A stretch of DNA of 7,995 nucleotides, taken from contig NZSI01000006.1 of the NCBI GenBank assembly GCA_002696685.1, positions 1-7,995 on the forward strand. Direction: 5' to 3'. The translations under genes were made by a program, and so were the position numbers. Below are positions 1-5,435 of the stretch, one piece after another. The DNA is from Chloroflexota bacterium. Lineage in GTDB: Bacteria > Chloroflexota > Dehalococcoidia > SAR202 > UBA826. The notes under the pieces were generated by a model. The model did not search any database. It was given only the letters and a program-made list of their open reading frames with translations, and was not told the origin of the DNA. Position 1 is the stretch's first letter. Each line of letters opens with the position of its first letter.

Positions 1-2393
1 ATATCCCTAGTTATTTCTTCTGGGCCTAATTTTGTATCTCGTGCCTCAATTTCGTGTTTCTCTACGTGTATGGACATGAACTTATCTTCCTTTATAAGCC
101 TATTGCTTATGATAATGGCATCTTCAAAGTTGTACCCTTCCCACGTCATGAACGCGCATAGCACGTTTTGACCAAGCGCGAGTTTCCCTGCGTCTGTAGA
201 GGACCCATCAGCCAGCACGTCTCCTTCCTTTACAGGGGTGAATTTATCAACTATGGGTCGTTGATTGATGCAGGTGCCTTGGTTACTTCTATGAAATTTT
301 ATGAGCTTATGGTCATGAATTTTCTCTTTTTCATCCGTTATTTCAATGTTTGTACCGGTGACACTCGTAACCATCCCGTCCACCTTAGCTAGCACAACTT
401 GCCCACTATCTTTAGCTACCCTTTCCTCCATTCCTGTTCCTACCAACGGGAATTCAGGTTTCAAGAGAGGAACTGCCTGTCTTTGCATGTTTGACCCCAT
501 TAAGGCCCTGTTAGCATCGTCATGTTCAAGAAAAGGAATTAAAGAAGTGGATACGCTGACCAGTTGAAGTGGCGAAACATCCATATAGGCAACGTCCTCT
601 GTTGACTCCATACTTACATCTTCGCCATTTCTAGTTTCTACTCTATCTTCGATAAATTGACCGGCATCATTAATAGCTGAGTTCGCCTGCGCGATGAAGT
701 AATTTTCCTCTTCATCGGCCGTGAGATGGACTATATCCTTAATAGACTTGGACACAAACGGCCTCACCTCGATCCGGTGGAGGTGTGATTGACCAGAAAT
801 TCTACCTGCAGTTCTAACTGTGATTTCAGTGCCAGACCTGACTATGGTTCTACCGTCATCAGCTTTCAGATCTGCCGTAGGAGTATGACCAATGAGAGAC
901 TCCGGAGCCCCGTTGTAAATTTCAGTCAACACTTTCCTGTATGGGGTTTCTATAAAACCAAAAGCATTAGTTTTGGCGTATGTTGCGAGGGAAACTAGCA
1001 GCCCGATGTTTGGGCCCTCTGGGGTCTCGATAGGACAAATTCGGCCGTAATGAGAGTGGTGCACATCCCTCACATCAAATCCTGCACGTTCTCTAGATAA
1101 TCCTCCAGGACCCAATGCTGACAACCTTCTTTTGTGTGTAAGTTCTGCTAGTGGGTTAGCTTGATCCATGAATTGTGAGAGTTGAGATCCGCCAAAAAAT
1201 TCTCGAACAGCAGCTACAACAGGCCTAACATTTATCAAGGCGGCAGGAGTAGTGCTAGCCGGGTCGGCCTGGATGGTCATTCTTTCTTTAATAACTCTCT
1301 CCATCCTAAGTAGCCCAACTCTGACCTGGTTTTGAATTAGTTCACCGACGGCACGGACTCTCATATTGCCCAAATGATCAATATCGTTTGCCCTTCTCTC
1401 CTCGTTGTTGATCTGGATAAGGCGCCGAAGGAGGTTAATAATGTCTTCTTTGTCCAATATCCTGTCATCGGGGTCGCCGTCTCTGTCGGCATTTTCTGGG
1501 CCCTTTAATACGCTATCGAGTTTATATCGGCCGACCTTGCCGAGATCATACCTCCGGGAGTCAAAAAACAAGGTGTTTATGAGATTGCGAGCGTTCTCTG
1601 CATTTGGTGGTTCGCCTGGTCGTAATCTTCTGTAGAATTCGATCAACGCCTCTTCGGTGTCAGTAACTGCAGAGTCTTTATCGATCGTGGTTTTCATGAA
1701 TTGGTGATCGATATTGGTATCTACATCCTCAAATATTTCAAGTATTTCTTCATTTGTCTCGTATCCTAGTGCCCTTAGCAAGGTTGTAACTGGCGTTTTT
1801 CTTTTTCTATCTACTTTTACGTAGATGACATCACGATTACTCGTTTCAAATTCCATCCATGCGCCACGATAAGGAATTAATTTTGCTGCTGAAAGTGGAC
1901 GACCTGATCCTGGATCTCTGTCTTCACTGAAATAAACGCCGGGGGAACGAACTAATTGGCTGACTACAACTCTCTCTGCACCGTTGATGATGAACGTGCC
2001 TGCAGAGGTCATCATAGGTATATTTCCAACATATAATCTTTGTTCTTTAACTTCACCCTGCCCGGGACCAGCAGCATTAATTTGAAGTTCAACCGTTACA
2101 TACATAGAAGCATCAAAGGTTTTTTCTTGTGACCTACAGTCCTCCTCACTAAAGTTAGGGGCTTCAAAGTCGTGGTCAATAAACTTAAGCGAGAAACGTG
2201 AGTTTTGACCCTGATTGTCTTCTATCGGGGATATTTCTTCGAATAAGTCGGTCAAGGCCTGTTTTGTGAACCAGTCAAAGGAGTCTTTTTGCACATCAAT
2301 GAGGTCGGGTACATCTAGCACCTTAGTGATTTTGGAAAAAGACTTAGTTACGGGAAATATTTCAACATTGTTTCTAGTAGCGGAAGATGTCAT
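1..2393 (-). CDS. rpoB: DNA-directed RNA polymerase subunit beta, N-terminal ~797 residues (partial, open at left edge)
   Basis: Beta subunit of RNA polymerase, which forms one side of the catalytic cleft and the rifampicin pocket. The minus frame is open from an ATG at 2393 to position 1. Visible family signatures, in order: VLDVPDLIDVQKDSFDWF near residues 25-42, EISPIED, GTFIINGAERVVVSQLVRSP, DLGKVGRYKL, QFMDQANPLAELTHKRRLSA (about 409-428), ICPIETPEGPNIGLL, ALMGSNMQRQAVPLL, SNQGTCINQRPIV, and EARDTKLGPEEITRD at the edge. Bacterial beta is usually about 1150-1350 residues, so roughly the last third lies outside the window, and rpoC would be expected beyond it. There is no large insertion corresponding to the E. 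coli insertion in the lobe region: E. coli Gln513 aligns with residue 407 here. The start is supported by AAAGGAG at 2405-2411 (11 nt spacing) and GAGG at 2398-2401, and by the fit to the family N-terminus. No frameshift or internal stop was seen in the parts translated. rplL is not immediately upstream. Confidence 0.98.
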   Translation of the reverse strand, partial: MTSSATRNNVEIFPVTKSFSKITKVLDVPDLIDVQKDSFDWFTKQALTDLFEEISPIEDNQGQNSRFSLKFIDHDFEAPNFSEEDCRSQEKTFDASMYVTVELQINAAGPGQGEVKEQRLYVGNIPMMTSAGTFIINGAERVVVSQLVRSPGVYFSEDRDPGSGRPLSAAKLIPYRGAWMEFETSNRDVIYVKVDRKRKTPVTTLLRALGYETNEEILEIFEDVDTNIDHQFMKTTIDKDSAVTDTEEALIEFYRRLRPGEPPNAENARNLINTLFFDSRRYDLGKVGRYKLDSVLKGPENADRDGDPDDRILDKEDIINLLRRLIQINNEERRANDIDHLGNMRVRAVGELIQNQVRVGLLRMERVIKERMTIQADPASTTPAALINVRPVVAAVREFFGGSQLSQFMDQANPLAELTHKRRLSALGPGGLSRERAGFDVRDVHHSHYGRICPIETPEGPNIGLLVSLATYAKTNAFGFIETPYRKVLTEIYNGAPESLIGHTPTADLKADDGRTIVRSGTEITVRTAGRISGQSHLHRIEVRPFVSKSIKDIVHLTADEEENYFIAQANSAINDAGQFIEDRVETRNGEDVSMESTEDVAYMDVSPLQLVSVSTSLIPFLEHDDANRALMGSNMQRQAVPLLKPEFPLVGTGMEERVAKDSGQVVLAKVDGMVTSVTGTNIEITDEKEKIHDHKLIKFHRSNQGTCINQRPIVDKFTPVKEGDVLADGSSTDAGKLALGQNVLCAFMTWEGYNFEDAIIISNRLIKEDKFMSIHVEKHEIEARDTKLGPEEITRD
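1113..1193 (-). other. Rifampicin-resistance-determining region of rpoB
   Basis: This stretch encodes residues about 401-427, equivalent to E. coli RpoB 507-533. The reading includes QLSQFMDQANPLAELTHKRR followed by LSAL. The residues most often mutated in rifampicin resistance are the sensitive type: Gln513, Asp516, His526, Arg529 and Ser531 in E. coli numbering are all retained. Ala at 518 and 522 and Leu at 524 and 530 are ordinary lineage variation. Sensitivity is inferred from the sequence only. Confidence 0.85.
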
Positions 2394-2397
2394 CAGA

Positions 2398-2411
2398 CCT
2401 CACACTCCTTT
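2398..2411 (-). promoter_or_regulatory. rpoB ribosome binding site
   Basis: On the minus strand AAAGGAG (2411-2405) lies 11 nt before the ATG at 2393, and a second purine-rich core GAGG (2401-2398) lies 4 nt before it. The upstream core is the better Shine-Dalgarno match although the spacing is slightly long. Together they fix the ATG at 2393 as the rpoB start. Confidence 0.75.
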
Positions 2412-2422
2412 AGGAAGTGATT

Positions 2423-2453
2423 ATGGGGTTTTTTTGAAGCAAAAAAACCTCAT
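2423..2453 (-). repeat. A/U-rich hairpin in the rpoB 5' leader
   Basis: The arms ATGGGGTTTTTTT (2423-2435) and AAAAAAACCTCAT (2441-2453) can pair over 13 positions around the 5-nt loop GAAGC. The one imperfect position is G-U in a plus transcript and A-C in the minus rpoB transcript. AAGT (2416-2419) and ACTT (2455-2458) could extend it beyond small bulges. It lies between the intrinsic terminator and the rpoB Shine-Dalgarno, with its nearer base 11 nt from AAAGGAG. It is not a canonical terminator, because the A/T runs are inside the stem and no GC-rich stem with a downstream U-tract exists. Confidence 0.6.
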
Positions 2454-2472
2454 TACTTGAATGGTTGCGATG

Positions 2473-2500
2473 AAAATAAAAAAAGACGCCCGAAGGCGCT
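2473..2500 (-). terminator. Rho-independent terminator upstream of rpoB (candidate attenuator)
   Basis: On the minus strand AGCGCC-TTCG-GGCG(T)CT forms a GC-rich stem (2500-2484) with a very stable UUCG tetraloop and a single bulged T. It is followed at once by TTTTTTATTTT (down to 2473). This is a textbook intrinsic terminator for leftward transcription. It lies 80 nt upstream of the rpoB ATG, and no leftward gene is visible between it and the divergent gene at 2994. Termination of the rpoB leader transcript is therefore the simplest role. The plus orientation lacks a comparable T-run (only ATAGTTTT follows), so it is strongly directional. It could instead be a relic terminator of a lost upstream gene such as rplL. 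Confidence 0.78.
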
Positions 2501-2554
2501 ATAGTTTTAAGACGATAATATATGGACGGCAGGCGCATTTCGACCACGTTAGAA

Positions 2555-2583
2555 AGTCTATAGGGGAACCCTAGAATAGTCAA
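2555..2583 (-). promoter_or_regulatory. rpoB: Candidate sigma70-type promoter for rpoB
   Basis: On the minus strand TTGACT (2583-2578) matches the -35 consensus at 5 of 6 positions. After a 17-nt spacer, TAGACT (2560-2555) matches the -10 consensus at 4 of 6, keeping the important A2 and T6. An overlapping TATAGA is 15 nt from the -35. Transcription would start near 2548, giving a leader of about 155 nt that contains the terminator at 2473-2500. The spacer holds the inverted repeat TAGGG-GAA-CCCTA (2561-2573), where a regulator could bind. This is pattern matching only. Confidence 0.42.
2561..2573. repeat. Inverted repeat TAGGG-GAA-CCCTA inside the rpoB promoter spacer
   Basis: Five-base perfect arms around a 3-bp centre, lying exactly between the proposed -35 and -10 boxes of the leftward promoter. 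Its position fits an operator, but a 5-bp arm can occur by chance and no regulator family is recognised. Confidence 0.35.
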
Positions 2584-2761
2584 CAGTTGTGATGACCTGG
2601 TAAGTGTCATGCTCAGTCTCACATTTGCACAAGTGCGCGGTTTTGTTGGTATATGGGGTGTCATTCAGGTGGGGCGGAGGCGTTTCATTAATGACGTATG
2701 TTTGCTCACCATAAGGCAAATCGAGTTGTTGCAAGTGAATTTTTCAGTAGTTCAAAATAGG

Positions 2762-2784
2762 GCGGACTAATTAAACAAGTCCGC
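2762..2784. repeat. Perfect 7-bp inverted repeat with 9-nt loop
   Basis: GCGGACT (2762-2768) and AGTCCGC (2778-2784) are exact complements around the A/T-rich loop AATTAAACA. Read leftward, the stem is followed by CCTATTTTG, a weak U-rich tail, so it might be a poor leftward terminator. Read rightward there is no U-tract. It could also be an operator for the rightward promoter about 50 bp downstream. Confidence 0.6.
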
Positions 2785-2796
2785 AGTATTGCTGCG
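2782..2796. repeat. 5-bp inverted repeat overlapping the preceding one
   Basis: CGCAG (2782-2786) and CTGCG (2792-2796) flank the loop TATTG. The left arm shares bases 2782-2784 with the right arm of the 7-bp inverted repeat at 2762-2784, so the two hairpins cannot form together in full. Short arms keep confidence low. Confidence 0.4.
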
Positions 2797-2799
2797 TAT

Positions 2800-2828
2800 T
2801 ACTTATTTGGTTGAATAGTACTTATTTG
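2800..2828 (+). repeat. Two 10-bp direct repeats TACTTATTTG, 19 bp apart
   Basis: TACTTATTTG occurs at 2800-2809 and again at 2819-2828. The repeat start-to-start distance of 19 bp places the copies on nearly the same face of the helix. The second copy lies between the candidate -35 and extended -10 of the rightward promoter. This is the usual geometry of a tandem binding site for a regulator, though identity of the regulator is unknown. Confidence 0.5.
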
Positions 2829-2837
2829 TGATATACA
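2811..2837 (+). promoter_or_regulatory. Candidate extended -10 promoter for the CoxL-like gene
   Basis: TG-A-TATACA (2829-2837) is an extended -10 element, with TATACA matching the consensus at 4 of 6. A weak -35, TTGAAT (2811-2816), lies 15 nt upstream, which is short, but extended -10 promoters tolerate a poor -35. Transcription would start near 2844, giving a leader of about 150 nt before the ATG at 2994. The direct repeats at 2800-2828 overlap it. Unproven pattern match. Confidence 0.35.
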
Positions 2838-2906
2838 TTACGCTACGTTCGGACCGCACATAGATGACCTACTGATTACAAGGTTTGGCTGCGGCTAGTA
2901 AAGTGT

Positions 2907-2936
2907 TTGACGTTGCCAGCGACCCAACCCTGTCAA
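2907..2936 (+). repeat. Imperfect hairpin in the leader of the CoxL-like gene
   Basis: TTGAC (2907-2911) pairs with GTCAA (2932-2936) and GTTG (2912-2915) with CAAC (2925-2928), leaving a 3-nt bulge (CCT) on one side and a 9-nt loop CCAGCGACC. The structure sits 58 nt before the start codon. No U-tract follows, so it is not a terminator. Possible operator or leader structure. Confidence 0.35.
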
Positions 2937-2977
2937 CTACTAGGGAGTATGGAAGCATAAGAAAAATTTTGTGATTC

Positions 2978-2987
2978 AGGAGAGGTG
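2978..2987 (+). promoter_or_regulatory. Ribosome binding site deciding the CoxL-like start
   Basis: AGGAGAGGTG lies just before ATG at 2994 (GGAG 11 nt and AGGTG 6 nt away). The GTG at 2985 in the same frame lies inside this purine tract and would have almost no spacing, so ATG at 2994 is preferred over GTG at 2985. Confidence 0.75.
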
Positions 2988-2993
2988 AATTCC

Positions 2994-5339
2994 ATGACCA
3001 CTGCGGCATTTGGTAGGGCATTAAAAAGGAAAGAAGACCCCCGTCTAATAAGAGGTCAAGGGACATATGTAGAGGATGTAACTTTGACTGGTATGCTCCA
3101 TATGGTGTTGGTTCGTAGCCCACTAGCGCATGCATTGATTAAATCCATCGACACTTCTGAAGCTTTGAAATTTCCTGGAGTAGCCGCCGTATTTACAGGT
3201 GAAGATCTTAAAGAAGAACTTGGATCTTTGCCCTGTGGATGGGTGGTACCAGATACAAAAGAAGTTCCTCATCCTCCCCTGGCTGTTGATCGTGTTAGAT
3301 ACGTTGGAGACGCAGTGGTAGCTGTTTTAGCAGAGTCTGCTGCGCAAGCTTCAGATGCCGCCTCATTGGTTGATGTGGAATATGAGGAACTGGATGCAGT
3401 TATTGAGATGAACGATGCTTTGGCGGATGGCGCTGTACAGCTTCATGAAGATGCACCGAATAACACTGCGTTTGAATGGGAAGTCGACGCCGGGAGTATT
3501 TCGGAAGCTAAATCATCTTCTGATGTCGTTGTAACCCAAAGATTTGTAAATCAGCGACTAATTCCGACCGCGATGGAAAATCGTGGTGTTGTGGTTGACT
3601 ATAACTCAGGAACTAATCAAATAACGATGTGGACTTCCACGCAAATACCTCACTTGGTAAGAGTGTTGTTGGCCTTAGTTACCGGCCATCCTGAACACTT
3701 GATTAGGGTAATAGCTCCTGATGTTGGAGGGGCATTTGGAAGTAAACTATATCTTTACGCGGAGGAGGTGATAGCACCGATAATTGCCAGGAACCTCAGG
3801 AGCCCTGTCAAATGGGTTGAATCTCGATCTGAAGGTTATCTGGCTACTACCCACGGACGTGATCACATTACCGATATTGAAATTGCCGGTAATAAGGATG
3901 GGACGATAACAGGCCTAGACGTTAGGACGTTAGCTAATATGGGAGCTTACCTATCTACGTTTGCTCCTTTAGTTCCAACGTGGCTATATGGACTTATGCT
4001 GTCAGGACCCTACAAAATACCCAACATTTATTGCAAAGTGATCGCTCCATTTACAAATACCACCCCGGTTGATGCCTACAGAGGAGCCGGTAGGCCCGAG
4101 GCTACCTATGCAGTTGAGAGAGCGGTTGATCTTTTTGCACAAGAAATTGGTATGGACCCTGCCGAAGTAAGAAAGATAAATTTTATTCCTCCATTTGAGG
4201 ACGGATATGAGGTAGCTACTACGGTTAGCTACGACAGCGGAAATTACATCGCCTCTTTTGAGAGAGCACTCGAAATGGTTGGATACTCTGATTTTAGGAA
4301 AGAGCAGCAAGCAGCAAGAGAGCAGGGAAAACTTCTCGGGATAGGTCTATCAGCCTACGTGGAAATTTGTGGTGCAGCTCCTTCTGCAGTAGCTGGTACA
4401 TTGGGGGCAAGAGCTGGGCTATGGGAAAGCGCTAATGTGAGGATACACATGACCGGTAAAGTGTCCGTATTTACGGGTTCTTCGTCCAGTGGCCAAGGCC
4501 ATGAGACGGCCTTCGCTCAGTTAGTTTCTTCTGAGCTGGGCATACCTGTGGAGGATATAGACGTAATTCACGGTGACACATCCCAGATCCAAATGGGTAC
4601 AGGGTCATTTGGTAGCAGAAGCGCTGCTGTGGGTGGAGGAGCCATCCACATGAGTGCCCAGAAAATAAAAGAAAAAGCTAAGAAACTTGCTGCCCATATT
4701 CTTGAAGCTTCGGAAGAAGACATTGAATTTGAGGATGGGAAATTATTTGTGAGGGGCGCCCCCTCTGAAGGCAAAACTATCCAGGAAATTGCCTTGGCAT
4801 CCTATTACTACACCGAGGATATACCTGAAGATATGGAACCGGGACTAGAGGCGATGAGCTTTTTTGATCCAAAGAATTTTACGTGGCCTGGTGGTACGCA
4901 TATAGCAGTGGTAGAAATTGATAAATCTACTGGGGAGGTTACGTTGCTTCGATATGTTGCTGTTGACGATGTAGGGAACGTAATAAACCCTTTAATTGTG
5001 GACGGGATGGTCCATGGTGGGGCAGCACAGGGAATAGGCCAGGCACTTCAAGAAGAGGCGATTTATGATGGAACCGGACAGCTTTTGACAGGAAGCATGA
5101 TGGACTACGCAGTACCTAGAGCCTCCGATTTACCTATGTATGAACTTGATCGCACGGTTACACCTTCCCCTGTTAACCCCATGGGGGTAAAGGGAGCTGG
5201 TGAAACCGCTACTATTGCTGGTTCTCCTGCGGTAATAAATGCTGTGGTAGACGCGCTCGAGCCATACGGCGTAAAGCATATTGATATGCCTGCGAAGGCT
5301 GAGAAAGTTTGGAGACTTATCCGAGATTCCAGCTCGTAG
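2994..5339 (+). CDS. Form-II CoxL-like molybdenum hydroxylase large subunit (xanthine dehydrogenase superfamily)
   Basis: Catalytic molybdopterin-binding subunit of a cytoplasmic molybdenum hydroxylase, 781 residues from ATG 2994, normal for CoxL/CutL-type subunits. The N-terminal hammerhead domain spans roughly residues 10-130 (KEDPRLIRGQGTYVEDV; VRYVGDAVVAVLAE). The two Mo-cofactor-binding domains follow, with GGAFGSK at 245-251, the active-site loop AYRGAGR at 361-367, GQGHET at 500-505, GTGSFGSRSAAVGGGA starting at 535, and KGAGE with the catalytic glutamate at 737. AYRGAGR is the form-II loop; true (form-I) CO dehydrogenase carries AYxCSFR, whose Cys binds copper. CO oxidation is therefore not supported, and the real substrate (purine, N-heterocycle, aldehyde or other) cannot be told. 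Enzymes of this family normally need a [2Fe-2S] CoxS-like and often an FAD CoxM-like subunit; neither is encoded in this window. A CoxD-like ATPase follows 96 bp downstream. Confidence 0.95.
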   Translation: MTTAAFGRALKRKEDPRLIRGQGTYVEDVTLTGMLHMVLVRSPLAHALIKSIDTSEALKFPGVAAVFTGEDLKEELGSLPCGWVVPDTKEVPHPPLAVDRVRYVGDAVVAVLAESAAQASDAASLVDVEYEELDAVIEMNDALADGAVQLHEDAPNNTAFEWEVDAGSISEAKSSSDVVVTQRFVNQRLIPTAMENRGVVVDYNSGTNQITMWTSTQIPHLVRVLLALVTGHPEHLIRVIAPDVGGAFGSKLYLYAEEVIAPIIARNLRSPVKWVESRSEGYLATTHGRDHITDIEIAGNKDGTITGLDVRTLANMGAYLSTFAPLVPTWLYGLMLSGPYKIPNIYCKVIAPFTNTTPVDAYRGAGRPEATYAVERAVDLFAQEIGMDPAEVRKINFIPPFEDGYEVATTVSYDSGNYIASFERALEMVGYSDFRKEQQAAREQGKLLGIGLSAYVEICGAAPSAVAGTLGARAGLWESANVRIHMTGKVSVFTGSSSSGQGHETAFAQLVSSELGIPVEDIDVIHGDTSQIQMGTGSFGSRSAAVGGGAIHMSAQKIKEKAKKLAAHILEASEEDIEFEDGKLFVRGAPSEGKTIQEIALASYYYTEDIPEDMEPGLEAMSFFDPKNFTWPGGTHIAVVEIDKSTGEVTLLRYVAVDDVGNVINPLIVDGMVHGGAAQGIGQALQEEAIYDGTGQLLTGSMMDYAVPRASDLPMYELDRTVTPSPVNPMGVKGAGETATIAGSPAVINAVVDALEPYGVKHIDMPAKAEKVWRLIRDSSS

Positions 5340-5361
5340 AATTGTTTATAAACGCATCTAA

Positions 5362-5420
5362 TAAATCACCGTCTTCCCTGCCTCTGGCCATCTGGTTAGG
5401 GTAGAGCGGACGGTGATTTA
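5362..5420 (+). promoter_or_regulatory. Long-armed hairpin in the spacer before the MoxR-type gene
   Basis: TAAATCACCGTC (5362-5373) and GACGGTGATTTA (5409-5420) are perfect 12-bp complements around a 35-nt loop. Inside the loop CCCT (5376-5379) can pair with AGGG (5398-5401), or alternatively CTCT (5382-5385) hmm-free alternative pairing with AGAG (5403-5406). The right arm ends on the first base of the Shine-Dalgarno AAGGA (5420-5424) of the next gene. No U-tract follows in either direction, so it is not an intrinsic terminator. It may control translation of the ATPase, protect or process the mRNA between the two genes, or be a protein-binding palindrome. No known riboswitch class was recognised. 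Confidence 0.6.
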
Positions 5421-5427
5421 AGGAAAG
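5420..5427 (+). promoter_or_regulatory. Ribosome binding site of the MoxR-type gene
   Basis: AAGGAAAG ends 8 nt before the ATG at 5436, a good Shine-Dalgarno position that supports this start. Its first base is also the last base of the 12-bp inverted-repeat arm, so formation of the hairpin would place a stem directly against the ribosome site. Confidence 0.7.
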
Positions 5428-5435
5428 ATCATATT

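Larger units (their letters stand above)
2394..2993. other. Divergent intergenic region between rpoB and the CoxL-like gene
   Basis: About 600 bp without a convincing gene. Short open frames here, such as the minus frame across 2410-2664, show no family signature, have low-complexity composition and run through the promoter and terminator signals. The region holds the rpoB leader with an intrinsic terminator (2473-2500), a U7/A7 hairpin (2423-2453), a candidate minus promoter (2555-2583), inverted repeats at 2592-2610, 2627-2636, 2701-2720, 2762-2784 and 2782-2796, a pair of 10-bp direct repeats (2800-2828), a candidate plus promoter (2811-2837) and an imperfect hairpin at 2907-2936. No tRNA or recognised small RNA is visible. 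The density of symmetry suggests regulated divergent transcription, but none of it is matched to a known regulator. Confidence 0.7.

Noticed and set aside
168..998. Short plus-strand open frames over the left part of the window
   Set aside because: They are opposite a continuous, strongly conserved rpoB reading frame and show no family signature.
2410..2664. 84-codon minus-strand open frame upstream of rpoB
   Set aside because: No recognisable domain, and it spans the terminator, A/T hairpin and candidate promoter. Most likely chance.
2985..2993. GTG at 2985 as the start of the CoxL-like gene
   Set aside because: It lies within the purine-rich ribosome binding tract, leaving no usable spacing. 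ATG at 2994 has proper spacing and fits the family N-terminus.
2394..2993. tRNA, CRISPR or mobile-element remnants in the long intergenic region
   Set aside because: No T-loop-like GGTTCGA context with a cloverleaf, no regularly spaced repeats beyond the single 10-bp pair, and no transposase fragment or terminal inverted repeats were seen.
4074..4094. Calling the large subunit a true aerobic CO dehydrogenase (coxL)
   Set aside because: The active-site loop reads AYRGAGR (form II). The CSFR loop with copper-binding Cys of form I is absent, so CO oxidation is not supported.
4002..4774. Minus-strand open frames inside the molybdenum hydroxylase gene
   Set aside because: Antisense shadows of a well-conserved coding sequence.
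5362..5420. The 12-bp inverted repeat as an intrinsic terminator after the CoxL-like gene
   Set aside because: No U-tract follows the stem on either strand, and the 35-nt loop is too long for a typical terminator.
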